The notes under the pieces: generated by a model
What the model was told of the DNA's origin: nothing
Database searches by the model: none
Seen by the model: only the letters and a program-made list of their open reading frames with translations
DNA from: Gnetum montanum
Lineage: Eukaryota; Streptophyta; Gnetopsida; Gnetales; Gnetaceae
Direction of reading: 5' to 3'
Assembly (NCBI GenBank): GCA_015680685.1
Contig: MNCI01018365.1
Span: 256,746-320,745 of the forward strand
DNA: 64,000 nucleotides
In this document: positions 13,780 through 25,249 of the stretch, piece by piece
Layout: each line of letters starts with the position of its first letter
Position numbering within the stretch: position 1 is the stretch's first letter
Translations under genes and position numbers: made by a program

Positions 13780-13934
13780 GTGTATCTATAGATAGTAGGA
13801 CATAAACCTTGCAAGGCTGTACTAGATTCTAGGTCAAGAGTAAATCTAATTTCCCAAGATATGTACAAAGCCTGGAATTTTATTTCACTGAAGAAAAGCA
13901 ACATTCAACTAGAGCTTGCAGATCTATCAATTAT
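13780..13934 (+). pseudogene. N-terminal half of retrotransposon aspartic protease (element B)
   Basis: The frame from about 13780 reads 'KAVLDSRSRVNLIS' followed by 'MYKAW' and 'IQLELADLSI'. This matches element D's protease, where the corresponding active-site motif is altered differently. The D-S-G triad reads D-S-R here, so the glycine is lost. The frame ends at the junction with the LTR of element I. Confidence 0.78.
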
Positions 13935-14828
13935 TGATGAGTGGTGGATTATTCAACACCTAACCATACAAGATATGAGTGTTCACACATGATCTTGGTC
14001 AAATTCCGTAAACAAGGCAATGTGATTATGCAAGTAATTGGTTAGAGTTCACACTTGTTCTCTTCCCACGTGAGCTCGTAAATTCAATGCATATGGTTTA
14101 GCTCATGATGAGGTATATGATAAATGATGTTATATGAGACATAGTGCTCCTAGCTAACCTGAAGTAAATAAAAAGTGATACTAAGTAACAATAAACAAAT
14201 CTAATCTAACCTAGGCGATGAGTAGCTAATCTTGATCTTCCATTTACACCTTGAACTTCTTGAAACTACTACAGGGATTACCAAGTACCACACTACTAGG
14301 TAGACCAAGTGATAGTACTACTGGGGTACCAAATAGTTGCACTTAAGTTCTTGATATCAGTTGTACTCATTTTGCTTAATGATAGTAATGGTAAAGTGCA
14401 TAGAAAATAAATCAGTAACTTTGACAATAATAAACATTAAATTAAATGAAAGAAAAAATAAAACTAAGTGTTTCTAAAATGATTGAAAGTAATCTCAATC
14501 TTTATTTTTGATCATGCAATGTGTCCAAGTACATCACACTTGAATAAAGACTTCGATCAATCACTTAACATCACACTGCAGGCACACATTGCTAAGTATT
14601 AAAGGCTAAAATCATGAAAATAAACTAAAATAGTTCTGTTACTATGTTATCAAATCTATTGTGGATCTATGCACCTAAGTATTTATTTTATATGCTAGCA
14701 TGCGCATCATGATATCGTTTATATAATAATGTATCTACGACATTGTAAATACGATATCATAACTACAACATCGTAGATACGATATTGTAACTACGATATT
14801 GTTATGGTGAAATTTTTTTACTTTATCA
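13935..14828 (-). repeat. 3' LTR of element I
   Basis: On the plus strand it starts TGATGAGTGG and ends TTTATCA. It is similar along its length to the LTRs of D and J and to the inverse of B and C. Near its right end (the U3 side, 14710-14815) there is a cluster of palindromic GATATC-like motifs. Confidence 0.8.
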
Positions 14829-14865
14829 TACCCCCACAATTGACTAAAAAATCATCCTCAAGTTA
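14829..14865 (-). promoter_or_regulatory. Polypurine tract and conserved 3' block of element I
   Basis: On the minus strand the tract TTGTGGGGGTA abuts the LTR. It is preceded by AGGATGATTTTTTAGTC, which recurs in C, D and J as a GATGAGTTTTTATT-type block. This marks the 3' side of the interior and confirms the orientation. Confidence 0.75.
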
Positions 14866-15049
14866 CAAAAAAATTAAGATAGAGTCCCTTAAAAAATTTT
14901 AATGTAAAATTACATGATACTGACTACTCTATGCATGGCTCTTGAGTGCTACATTGGTGTTTTAAAAAAATGACACAAGCATGACATGACAAAATTTATA
15001 ATACAAAAACAAAATTTGGCAAAGCTAGATGTAGCCTTATGTTGTTTTA

Positions 15050-15560
15050 GGTGGTAGTGTCTCTTCCATTAGTTACTTCTCCTTGTCATCAAGCTTTTGA
15101 AATTAGTAGTGGTTCAAGAGCACCTACAGTTTCTCCTCTTCCGTTCTTAGATTGTGAACCATCCATGCTGATGAACCAATGTTTGATGGAGTCAGCATGT
15201 CCCATAGACATGGCAGTTGTGGAAACATCTAATTAGCTTTAATATATCATACCACAAATTATCATCTTTCTTCTTCAAAATCTTTGGACTTCTATCTTAA
15301 TTTATGATAATTTGTTAATCTGTTGGCCAGGTTCACTGCTACATATTTTTGACCCTAGTAGCCAACCTTAATTGCTTCTAGCTTTGAGTTTGGTACTTGA
15401 AGTTTCTATAAAGCATCTCTATGATTTGCAAATTCCTTCTCGTACAAGCCATACATGGTTGTTTCTTGTTGTTCAAGCTCACTTCTAGGCCTACCTACTG
15501 TCAACATGGTCAAGTTAGCACAAAGAAGGTTTGTTAATCCCATGAATGAAACACCACCAA
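15050..15560 (-). pseudogene. Coiled-coil ORF remnant near the 3' end of element I
   Basis: A minus-strand frame with several stops reads as a charged, helical protein. Blocks include 'NLLCANLTMLTVGRPRSELE' and 'LYEKEFANH'. The equivalent place in element J (about 53160-53480) reads 'NLRYANMTMLTIKRPWLELE' and 'LYEAEFKHH', so this is a shared, once-selected protein, sense with respect to I and J. No known domain is recognised. Plant Ty3/gypsy elements are known to carry extra ORFs between integrase and the 3' LTR; this is a candidate. Several stops are TAG. Confidence 0.6.
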
Positions 15561-16634
15561 ATTTGCATGTTCAAACCTTTGTAATCCCATCCTATCAAAC
15601 TCGAGGTAACATTTTATTGTAAGTGTGAAGGTTGTAATCCATAAGGGGGCAATCTCACATGTTTCATTCTTTTGGGACTAAAAAATGCTTCATAAGTAAC
15701 CAAAGCCTCATTCTCAAAGTGAAAAGAGTCACATAGTGTCTATATTTGGGCTTGGGGAAGTCAAAAATACCTTTTGGAATGCTAAAAATGATAATTTGAT
15801 GTGTTTATTGGGCATATAAATTTTTCTGCACTGACACACCTCTTGCAGGGGGTAATCTAGCTAGGAGACTTCTAGGCTAGCATGGAGGAGTGTAAGGGGG
15901 GTGGAACTCACCTACCTCTAATGTGGAAAGGAAGGTAACCTAGCTAGAAGAGGTCAACCTTCATCACCAGCATCAACCCTTGGCATTTTTGGCATCCAAG
16001 AGATCTTGATTTGTTAGCAGAAACATAGCTTCTTAGAGCTCAACAACATGGAACCTTTGCAACCCATTACCCCCCTTAGGATCTATGAGCTTTAGGTGTT
16101 AACTTTACTCCCTGGGATCCCCAAATCTTAGCATGGTGCACTTTGGCTACCCTAATCCTTTACATTTTCCTAACCTTAGTAGTAACCAATGTTGTAGATC
16201 TAAGGTGGTGATAAAGGAGGTTTGATAGCATGAAAAGTGGCGGAGATGCCAAATTGTTGAGTTGGTCATGACTTCAATGGGCTTTGAACCCCTACCCAAG
16301 TGAACCTCACTTTGCCCCCTCTCTTGGGCACCAAATTTGTACACCCCTTTTAACTCATTCTTTGTTTATTTAATAAAGTTTATGATTTCATTTTGTGTAC
16401 AATTCTAGATATAATTGTTATATTTTTAGTGCATTACTTTATAGATCTGCATCTTCTTGCTTTGTTATCCTTATTTTGCACCCCCTCAAGTCCTTGGGTG
16501 ATCTACCAAATTGGCTAGGGCACCCTAAATCCCATTTTTCTTATAGAGGCCCTAGGGGATTTGGGGTTGAGGCTACTTGCGATTGAGAATCCTTAGTTTT
16601 TCCAACAATTGAGATTTTCTATCACAACAATTTC

Positions 16635-16653
16635 TTAGCACTAGAAGGAGGGC
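16635..16653 (+). other. Primer-binding-like site of element G
   Basis: TTAGCACTAGAAGGAGGGCC lies about six bases after a likely LTR end (ACAACA). The same motif follows the LTR of E (TGGCACTAGAAGGAGGGCC) and, more degenerate, that of H. I cannot name the primer tRNA. Confidence 0.65.
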
Positions 16654-17059
16654 CTCTGCTTGATTTCTTTAGCCAAATTTGATTTTCCCATTTCCAACAC
16701 TACCTACCTTCTAAAAATTTATGATTTTTGTAGCAAAAACCTTGACACCCCTTTTGAAAAAAAAAACCCCAATGTTGCCCCTTACCCCTATAGAAAAAAC
16801 CTCTATGTGGAAGTTATGGGTGGTTGGGTGTTGAGTTTTCTAGCATCTGCTATGAATTAAAGTAGTCAAAGCCAATGTTGAACACTAATATGCAAACATT
16901 CCATCTCTTACTATAATTTTCATATCAAAACTAATGTTACCATTATTACTAACAAAAAATACTTTCCCCTTCTTTTATGGTGGAATTTTGGCATCTTCTA
17001 AAACTGTTTTAAGAAAGCTATAGGTTTCTATTTTAAAAGTCAAACTTTTTCCTCTCTCT

Positions 17060-17625
17060 CTAACGTTGGTTTTAGAAGCTTTGAGATCCCCACATCTCAC
17101 CCCCTCTTTACCCCCTGCCACACTCGAGGATGTGATAGCTAAGAGGTCAACATGGATGAAGCTTGATCCCAACATTCTCAACTTGTCATTTTTGGTAAAA
17201 GGAACATGCCCCATTCCACCATCACCCCCTACCCTTCCACTTACTACTTTTCATAAGTAATCCATTTCTAACCATTTTTGCTTATTTCCACCAGATTTAA
17301 ACTTTATAGCAATTCCAACTGCCAAAATTTGCATCCTTTTCTCCATATCTTTAATAGCTTGCATCCCCTTTTACCAATGTTGGCTTTGTAGGATGTGAGA
17401 TCCTCCATCTTAGCCCCTCTTCATCCCTATCCACACCCAGGGATGTGATAGCTAGGAAGCTAGCATGGGCATCAAGGAGTGTGACAACTAGGAAGTTACT
17501 ACAGGTAAAGTTTGCTACCACCTTTTTACATTTCCATTTTTGGATAAAGGGGTGTGTCCCCCTTACCTCCCCACTTGCTATTTTTAGTAAGAATTCTATT
17601 TTTGACCATTTTTTTCTCTCTTTGA
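17060..17625 (+). repeat. Diverged tandem duplication in the leader of G
   Basis: Two copies of about 220-250 bp (about 17060-17280 and 17375-17625) lie between PBS and gag. Shared landmarks are GAGATCC, a C-rich stretch with 'CCACAC', GGATGTGATAGCTA, and TTTTTGGTAAAAGG or TTTTTGGATAAAGG followed by C-rich sequence. Confidence 0.6.
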
Positions 17626-17739
17626 CTATTTTTGAATTTCACTTTTTGGAATTTACTTTTATTTTTAATTTTTATAGCCTCTCTTAAGCCATTTTCATGA
17701 AATTAGCCATGTCTCTTCCATGATTGACTAAGCTACCTT

Positions 17740-20700
17740 ACAACTACATTGATAGTGGGTTAGATCAACAAGCCATGAGGGTCTATGACCCCAAAGACCC
17801 TGCCATTGCTGAATGTAGGTAGTCTTTGAAACTTAACAGACAAAGTTATGGTTTCGTGGCAATAGATGAAGAACATTATAGCTTCATTTGTGCTAAGATT
17901 TAGGCAAGTATGTTAATCCCATGAGTAGAAGCAAAGGTCAAAAGGGAATTCAAGCTCATCCATAGTAATGGAAAGGAATATATTCCCTCACCTTACCATC
18001 GAATACCCCTTAATGACATTTACACTAGCATCTTAGCCCTCCTCATTGAGGTTGACAAGGAAAACTAGAAGGCTACCTTTGAACGGCAATTAGAGGAAGA
18101 AGATGAATTTGAGGTAGAGTTGGAGCTAGAGAACCTTTTGGAGGAAATTTTCTAACAAAGGACCCCAAGGGCAGGCCATAGTGTCCAACTCTATCTACTT
18201 CTTCTCTTCCTCTAGACAAGTCCCATCCCCTTCATCTCTACCATACCTAACCATGTTTAGGTCCATGCTAGTCATTGTTGCACACCAAACTCAAGTAATG
18301 TCACAACCAATCACCTTCCATTTCTCGATGCCACTTGCTACCCAACCTAGGTCAACTCAGCCGATGATAGTAGCAACTACCATCACTAACCCATTGATTA
18401 GCCACATGGGGCCTACCATGGGACCCCAAGCAACTCAAGGGTCACACATCCCCTTCATCCTATTTGTGCCTTAGGTACCAATTCAAACATCTTTTTCCTT
18501 GTTTGGTCCACAAGCTACGATCATGACACAACCACTAACTTCTATCTTGCAACCTATGGCTAGGCCACAAGCTTCACAACAAATGCCACAACCATATGTG
18601 CAAGCCTCACTTCAAGTATATGGGCTACAACAAATGCCACAACCATATGGGCTACAACAAATCCTTTCTTAAAGACTTGATAGCCCTATTTGTTAACCAC
18701 TTCAAGTATAACTTGAAGCTCGACACCATGCTTAATCAACTCATGAAGGTCAAGTAGGGATACCTTAAGCCCATATAGAAATTCATCCAATGGTGGAATG
18801 GACTCCTAAACAAAATACCATATCCCATAACTGAAACTCATCTTTTGACTATATTTAAGGGGGTAGTTAATAACTTTATCATGTCAAAACTTTACTACCT
18901 TGATCTGTAGTCACTTAGCCAAGCATTCTCCTAGACCAAGAATATAGAAGATGTTGCAAAGGCTAGTCATGACCCAGCCTACGTAGCATAAAACAACCAA
19001 CATACACAAAGAGACAAGGAGAAGGGAAAACATAACAATGTGGCCATAACAATTGTGACTAAGAAGGCCAAAATCACTAGCAGGGGCCAAGGACTAACCC
19101 ATCCAAGGCATCCACTAATAATGGCCATGATAACCAGCCTTCAACCTTTGGGACCACTGCATCAATAATCACTAGGCCTAATTTTGAAAGGAAGGATAGG
19201 TCCAAATACACTATACTACCATTAAAACCATCAGAGCTGTTACACCAACTTTTGAAAAGTGGATGTATCCAATACAAACAGATGTCTGAAGCTTCTAGAA
19301 AGAAACATGATAGACTCTATGAAATAGCTAAGGATCCCACTAGAGCAATGAAAGATGACCTATTTCTACCTAAGTACTTCAAGTTCGATGACTTTTTTCA
19401 CTATCACCAATTGTCAAGTCATGACACAGACTTCTACCTTGCATTGAGGAATGACCAGCAGAAGATGATAGATAGGGGAGAGCTAGTTCTAGATGCATCC
19501 AACCTTGTCCAACCTTAAAACCAATTAATGTAGGTGTACAAAGACCCATTGAATGCTAACAACCTGACATATATCATATCGACATTTAATGTAGATGATA
19601 ATTAGAGATCCTCAAGAGAACCATTTGTAATTTGCATACCCCCTTATGGTGAAAGGGCTTCATTAGCTTCCACTAGCTCAAGATCCCATTTTTTCATAAG
19701 GGTGCCATCAAAAGTGCCTCCAAGGAAACCTTTTATCATTAGGATATCCTAGCCCACCATAGCCTCACCAATTGATATAACCATTAAACAACCTCCTATG
19801 GTGGTGAATACTATTACATCTTCCTTACAACTAATAACTAACAATCAGAAAGCTCTAAAAAAGTAAAGGAAGAAGCAAAATCAAAAGCCCAATAATAAGG
19901 GTAACAAATATATGAAGGCATAGAGGGAAGACCCACCAAAAACCACCTCCATATCAGCTATAACCATGACCTCCTCTACCCAACCTACTTCAACCAACAA
20001 ACCACAAGAGGATTCAAAAGCTCATAGCTAGAAGAATGAGAAGAATCTCCAACAATCACGACCTAAGATCAAAGTTCACATTTTGGGCTACGTGGAGGAA
20101 GTGAAGCAAAACTTGGGTGACAAGCCCATGGCCAATGCCAAAAACTTCCTTAGTGTGATAGATCAGGGTAGACAATCTCTTAAGAAAAAGAACATTGCTC
20201 TAAGTTTGTATGACTTGATCATGACTTTTTCCACACATCATGAGGTGTTATTCAAAATGCTAACTTCTATCCCTTTTAGTGAGGATATCCCTACTAACGA
20301 GGAATCCATCCATGTAGTGATGGTTCCCCCCACAACTAGGGAGGAGAATTCAACATCCATAATATTTCATGATAGTGAAATTAAGGTTAATACCTAGAAT
20401 GAAAAAATTACTAGGGCTCCTCTGTTCATAACCATACACATAGGGTAGTTCAAGGTGTAGCAAGTGCATGCAAATGATGGTGCAGCTACTAATGTTATCC
20501 TTTCCACCATCGTTGAATGATTAGGCTTGATTGAGAAATTACAACACACATCAACAGCCACTCTCAAGTCTTTTAATGGATCAAGGGTTGCTATCAAAGG
20601 GTCCATCTCCTTAGATTTTTTGGTAGGGGAGAATTCCCCATGAGTATGAATTTCTTAGTGGTGGAGGAGACACTTGGGTTTAACCTTACCTTAGGAAAAC

Positions 20701-20942
20701 CTTGGTTGGCTTAGTTATGAGTTGTGTCTTCTCCCATCTACCAAGAGATTTACCTTCCTTATGAGGGAGGTGATATCATCATTTATGGTGATAATGTAGT
20801 GCCCTTGGCTATTAACAATGTGGAGATAGAGCAAGGGTCCGAAGTGGAATTTCAAGAAGAAACTCTAGTTATAAAACCCAACAACCTAAGAGAGAGCAGA
20901 AAGCCAATAACGACAATGATAGAAGGATGCATTATGAGATGA
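17740..20942 (+). pseudogene. gag-protease remnant of element G
   Basis: Homologous to the gag-protease frame of E. The N-terminal part (17810-18155) has 'RSLKL' and 'FKLIHSNGKEY' blocks. A Pro/Gln-rich part follows (18181-18665). Only the C-terminal half of the capsid domain remains (from about 18686, 'HFKYNLKL', 'KLYYLDL'); the N-terminal half seen in E is deleted. The knuckle near 19385-19440 has lost its cysteines. The protease (20430-20720) reads 'HANDGAATNV', where E has 'HVDDGAATNI', so the probable catalytic Asp is Asn; 'NLTLGKPWLA' follows. Stops are mostly TAG, and at four sites they coincide with TAGs in E. It cannot encode a working polyprotein. Confidence 0.75.
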
Positions 20943-21340
20943 ACTCCCATTTAACATCATTAGTCAGGGTGACAACAAATAAAAACTTGTGTAGAATAAA
21001 CCTTACTCATTCCCTAATCTTTCAAAAATTAGGAAGGGTATGCACAAGTGAGATGCCCCTTGACCCTTTCACCCCATGTTCTTATAAGCATATGGCTGAT
21101 AGCCATGTATCTTAGCTTTTCTTTGCTAACTTATTATGCTTGTTTATGTATTTTTTTTACTCTTCATGCATGTAGCCTAGATTTCTACTTTCATTTGTAG
21201 TTTACTTATTTATTACAACCTTTCTTTTCCTTTACTTTTATGCATGATGTAAACATTAAAAATTCTTATAAAAATATTAAAGCTAGAAAAAACCATAAAA
21301 ATTTTAAAATTAAAAATCATCAAAAAAAATATATAAGCCT

Positions 21341-21552
21341 CCAAGGGTCCACTGTGGCCTAAAATTGGCAAACCCATGACCTACCAAGGCTTTAACTAGC
21401 ATCGTGGCCTACCAAGTCCTTAAACCAGCATCACCACTCGCAAAGGCCTTAAATTGGCATTGTAGTTTGCTAAGACTATAAAATGGCATTGTAGCTTACC
21501 ATGGCCTTAAACTAGTCATAAATGTATAGCCTGCAATGGCTTAAAAATGGCA
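21341..21552 (+). repeat. Degenerate GGCC-rich short repeats after protease (element G)
   Basis: About six degenerate units resembling GGCCTACCAAGGCCTTAAAC are spaced 25-40 bp apart. Element E has a cleaner version at 61181-61352 and K a trace at 50930-51030. Confidence 0.65.
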
Positions 21553-22035
21553 AGTAACCCTTGTCTATTCACGATCTTATATTTCTTGACATAGCCAACA
21601 TAGCCATATTCTACATAGATATTTTCAACACTTGTAACCTTAAAACCTCAAAACAATAAAGTAATCAACAACATATATAGCCAAAACTAAAACTAAAACT
21701 TAAAATTTAAAACATCTTAAAATAAAATAATACATCCATGACCACGTTGTGTGGCATAAATGTTAAAAACTATAAATCATAAATGTTAAAATGTCTACAA
21801 CTCAAGTATTGGCCAACATAAGCCATACAATGTCAAGCATAAAATGAAATAAACAATAAAGACCATCACATCATGCATTTGATGGTGCCAAGGAGGCATC
21901 CAAAGGAGGAGGAGGTTGTGCATCATCATCATCATCACCTACACTACTAGGGCTACCAACATCATAAAATGGCTATGACATAACAACACACAACTAGTTA
22001 GTAATAATCATAACCAAAATTCTAACATGAACCAT

Positions 22036-22076
<41 letters not shown>

Positions 22077-23821
22077 AAAAAAAAAAAACAAAATTTATAA
22101 CATAGGTTCTATTTTTGAACATCCCCAAGAGCATGGAGGTTGACAAAGAGAATACTCTAACTATGACAACCAAAGGGATACAATGCTACAACCAAAATAG
22201 AACCAATTGCCACAACCTTAACAAAAAATTTCATAAAAAATTCATCTTAGCTTCAATTTTAGTGTTTCCACCATGGAAGGAATTTTGAAATCATGAAATT
22301 TCTAGCCATGGCCATTATAACTAAGAAAACATAACCATTTTGACACAAAACATAGCTAGAAGTAGCAAAACCATAGCTGTCACCATTAACCCCCATTGGC
22401 ACAGGGTTGGGAAAAAATTCACCAAAAATTCATTCAGGCTCCAAATGGAGTGATTCCACTAGTGTTTGAACGTATGAATTGAGTTCTATAAGCCCATACT
22501 TAATAAAAATTCAAAAACCTAGCCATTTTTAGAAGAAATTCAATAATTTGGATGAAAATATGAAAAAGGGTACAAACCCTAAGTTCACAACTAATTTGAA
22601 ATAGCCATAACTTAATCAATATAACTCCAAATTAAATGAAACCATAGCCATTACAAAGCTTAAATACAACAATAAAAACCCATAACATTAAATTTTTTAA
22701 AAATTAAGCCATTTATTTGATTAAAAAAAACACATAACATAGCTTGCTTTTTGTACCATAAAATTAACAAATTTAACATTATTTAGCCAAAGATTACAAC
22801 CAAAATAACCAAACCAACCTCTACCCATCATAAAACACACCAAATTAAGGGGGTAGGATGCCATTAGAATTTAATTTTGATGAATCCTTGGCCCTAGATC
22901 TATGAAAAATGACTCGAACATGAGATTTTTAGAAAAAGGCATCTAAAAAAGCAAGCCTACTTTCAAAATCCTATTTACCAAGGTGAAGATAGAAAAATAA
23001 CCATATATCCACATGAAAATGTCCAAAATATGACATGGGATTTTGCTAGAATTTAATTCTATCAATTCCTTTGGCCTAGATCTAACAAAAATAGCCTGTT
23101 TCTACCTAGAAAAACACAAAAACGATGAAAAATCATAAAAGGCAAAGAATGGCCTACATTGGGATTGATGAAGAGGTTCATTAGATAGAAATTTGCTTGG
23201 GGAAGGTGGAAATATTCTTGGAAGCCTCATCTAATGCTTGGATGTTCTTCATCATGATACCCAACATTGAAAGAAGGCTAGAAATCTGAAGGAGTTGGGG
23301 CTTCAATGCTAGCCAAGAGAAGAATGAAAATATTCAATGCTAAAATTTTACAAGATCTACTACAAAAATTGATGCCAAGGCTCTCCTCTAGTGTGTTGGT
23401 TGATGGAATGGTTATTTTTGCTAGGTTTCCATAAGTTTTGACATTAAAGACCCAAAAAACCTAAGATTTCCACTCCAAACCCCTAGTTGCTAATTTGGTG
23501 TACAAGAACTCCCCATACACTAAAGTCCAAGGGGTGGGGAGAAGTATCCTTCACATTAGGATTAAGGAGGGGAAAATAATAATTTCCTTTTTTTTTTCCT
23601 TAATTTTTTAATGTTTGAGTTTATAACCCATGGATCCCACCTTGCACCCTCACACATTGTATTTTTGGATTATAAACTACATCAATGCTGGGGTTTTGAT
23701 CCCTTTAACACATAGAACCATACCCAAGCCTTAAACCCCATGCATCCACACTAGGGGTACCATATGCAACATGGATGCATGTCTTCGACCTCTCAATACC
23801 ATGAAAAACTAGCTTTCTTAC
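21553..23821. other. 3' part of element G, no gene recognised
   Basis: AT-rich sequence with an A-tract (22038-22088). On the minus strand, 21880-21965 reads an acidic, proline-containing tail ending 'LAPSNA' and a stop, in the same place as the acidic C-terminus of the antisense gene of E. This is the only trace of such a gene in G. Two copies of about 60 bp around TAGAATTTAATT (22853-22920 and 23035-23100) are weakly duplicated. No 3' LTR of G was found. Confidence 0.45.
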
Positions 23822-23907
23822 TGATGAGACACGACATGCACTGGGCTGCGATATCGCGTCTTTCCCTGCGATATCGGGTACGCGATATCGTGTCCCGCCG
23901 CCATATC

Positions 23908-23915
23908 TATAAATA
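23908..23915 (+). promoter_or_regulatory. TATA box of the solo LTR
   Basis: TATAAATA lies about 85 bp into the LTR, right after a cluster of CGATATCG palindromes. The D LTRs have the same arrangement. It is the expected retrotransposon promoter. Confidence 0.75.
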
Positions 23916-24164
23916 AGAGGTGGCACTCCCTTCATTTCCCAATCTGGGCTAGAAGTAGCGAAGCTCTGGCAGATTGATCACTCCAGAGTTAGAATTTTTC
24001 CCATGTGCCCGTAGTAGGAGTCCTAGAGTGAACGGCTCTTTATTCGAGCAGCTTGTAACCTGAACCCAAGTTGTGTACGGCAATAAAGACGAACTTGATT
24101 GGATAAACCTTGCAGCACGTGGTTTCATTTATTGCTTTCATTTACTGCTTTCCTAGTGCGTTCA

Positions 24165-24440
24165 AGTACGACTTGATTACGAGCGTCTACGGACGTGTAC
24201 GGCTAGTCAAGGAATCGGCTGCTTGACGCAATGCATGAGTACGACTCAATTACGAGCATTGGCTGCTTGGTAACCCAGTAGCGTATTCCAGGATTCTGCG
24301 CTTGGTAATCCCAGTGGTAGTCCGATGTGTACGGCTAGTTGAGGAATCGGCTGCTCATTGCTAGGCTAGAACGTGTGATAAGTACGACTTAGTTACGAGC
24401 ACCCACGGGTGTGTACGGCTAGCTAAGGAATCGGCTGCTT
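24165..24440 (+). repeat. Interspersed triplicated motifs inside the solo LTR
   Basis: AGTACGACTTGATTACGAGC occurs three times (24165, 24238, 24381) with small changes. A 30-bp motif starting GTGTACGGCTAG and ending GGAATCGGCTGCT occurs three times (24195, 24327, 24411). The unit is amplified relative to the LTRs of D. Confidence 0.85.
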
Positions 24441-24867
24441 ATCACACTTAAGCTAAATAGGTGCCTCAGTACGACCACTTCGAGCACTTGCGTTACGTGT
24501 GGTGATCCCAGTAACGATTAGCGTTTGGTAAGCCACAGTTGCATAGTTCAGGGTGTGTCCGGTAAGTGGGAACGGATGCTGACGCTAGTTAATTTAGACT
24601 TAGGACATTAGTTAGAGTTAGCTTAGTTTCTCAACCCTTTCCTCTGATAGCATAGAAGATAAACCGAAAAATACCAAAAAAATCACATACCTCAGACTTG
24701 CTTAACCATACACCGTGACACTTACAAGCAAGCCTGGGAAGACAACGAACGATTAACCCCAAGTGTTTCTTGTGGTGTTAAGGCATTTAGTCTGTGGAGT
24801 TTGACCGGATCGCGCGTGTACGCTCGTATTCGTATGGTTGAGTGTAGGGGTACCTCGCCACTCATCA

Positions 24868-25249
24868 CTTACCATCTTTGGTAGTTGCAACTTGCATTAT
24901 CCAACCCTAGGCTTTGAAAGGGGGTCAAACGTTTCTAAGACTAGGCATCCTAGGTTTCCATGCTTGCTTTACACCCCCCCNNNNNNCCCCCCCCCCCCCC
25001 CCAACACACAAGGTGAACTCAACATGGAAGAAGGGGGTAACCACCAATCCTACCTCCCAATGTCCATCACATTGAGATCTGATCCTCAAAAGGGGCTCAC
25101 ATAACCTAGAACCCATCCAATCACTCCTAGAAACCCCCAAACTTCAAAAAACCTAGTCGAAAGTGGTCAAAATATTTCAATTTGGTGATTCCATAGTTGG
25201 GGGAAGGGGGGCCTTGTCCATGCTATACAACTTGACCCTAGCATGGATG
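24868..25249. repeat. Satellite-type fragment with C-tract and 6-base gap
   Basis: It contains CCATGCTTGCTTTACACC..., a C-tract interrupted by six N (24981-24986), and then AACATGGAAGAAGGGGG. This is the layout of the hairpin of the 192-bp satellite at 47499-50700. It is the left flank of element H, ending in the target site GGATG. Confidence 0.6.

Larger units (their letters stand above)
10152..13934 (+). mobile_element. Element B: 5' part of an Athila-like LTR retrotransposon
   Basis: It contains, in order, a 5' LTR (10152-11021), a PBS (11023-11040), a gag remnant and the beginning of an aspartic protease. The protease stops abruptly at 13934, where the LTR of element I begins with TGATGAGTGG. 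No matching 3' LTR is present, so the rest of B was lost or lies beyond rearrangements. LTR termini, PBS and Gag place it with C and D. Confidence 0.8.
13935..15800 (-). mobile_element. Element I: 3' end of a minus-strand LTR element inserted in B
   Basis: It begins with an LTR (13935-14828) followed on the right by a polypurine tract read on the minus strand and by internal sequence. That internal sequence includes a minus-strand coiled-coil reading frame. The LTR interrupts the protease of B. No 5' LTR or gag of this element is present; its interior fades near 15800, where element G probably begins. The right boundary is approximate. Confidence 0.7.
15800..23821 (+). mobile_element. Element G: decayed Tat-like gag-protease element
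   Basis: Defined by a conserved PBS-like site at 16635-16653, a gag-protease frame (17740-20942) and a downstream repeat block, all in the same order as element E. The LTR end is probably at 16629. The LTR start and the 3' LTR could not be located, so both outer coordinates are approximate. No reverse transcriptase or integrase is visible. CpG is nearly absent, unlike in E, which points to long exposure to methylation-driven decay. Confidence 0.6.
23822..24867 (+). repeat. Solo LTR with perfect CTTAC target duplication
   Basis: It starts TGATGAGACA and ends CACTCATCA, and is flanked by CTTAC on both sides (23817-23821 and 24868-24872). No internal sequence follows, so this is a solo LTR left by recombination between two LTRs. 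It is related to the LTRs of D read on the opposite strand: shared GATATC palindromes, TCTATAAATAAGAGG, and the end TACCTCGCCACTCATCA. It keeps many CpG sites and is probably young. It carries an internal motif amplification (24165-24440). Confidence 0.93.

Noticed and set aside
22038-22088. Poly-A as a LINE or SINE tail
   Set aside because: No LINE or SINE body, target duplication or internal promoter could be seen next to it. It is one of several A-rich tracts inside element remnants.
24838-25104. Plus-strand frame across the small gap
   Set aside because: It spans an LTR end, a C-tract and six N; it has no coding signal.
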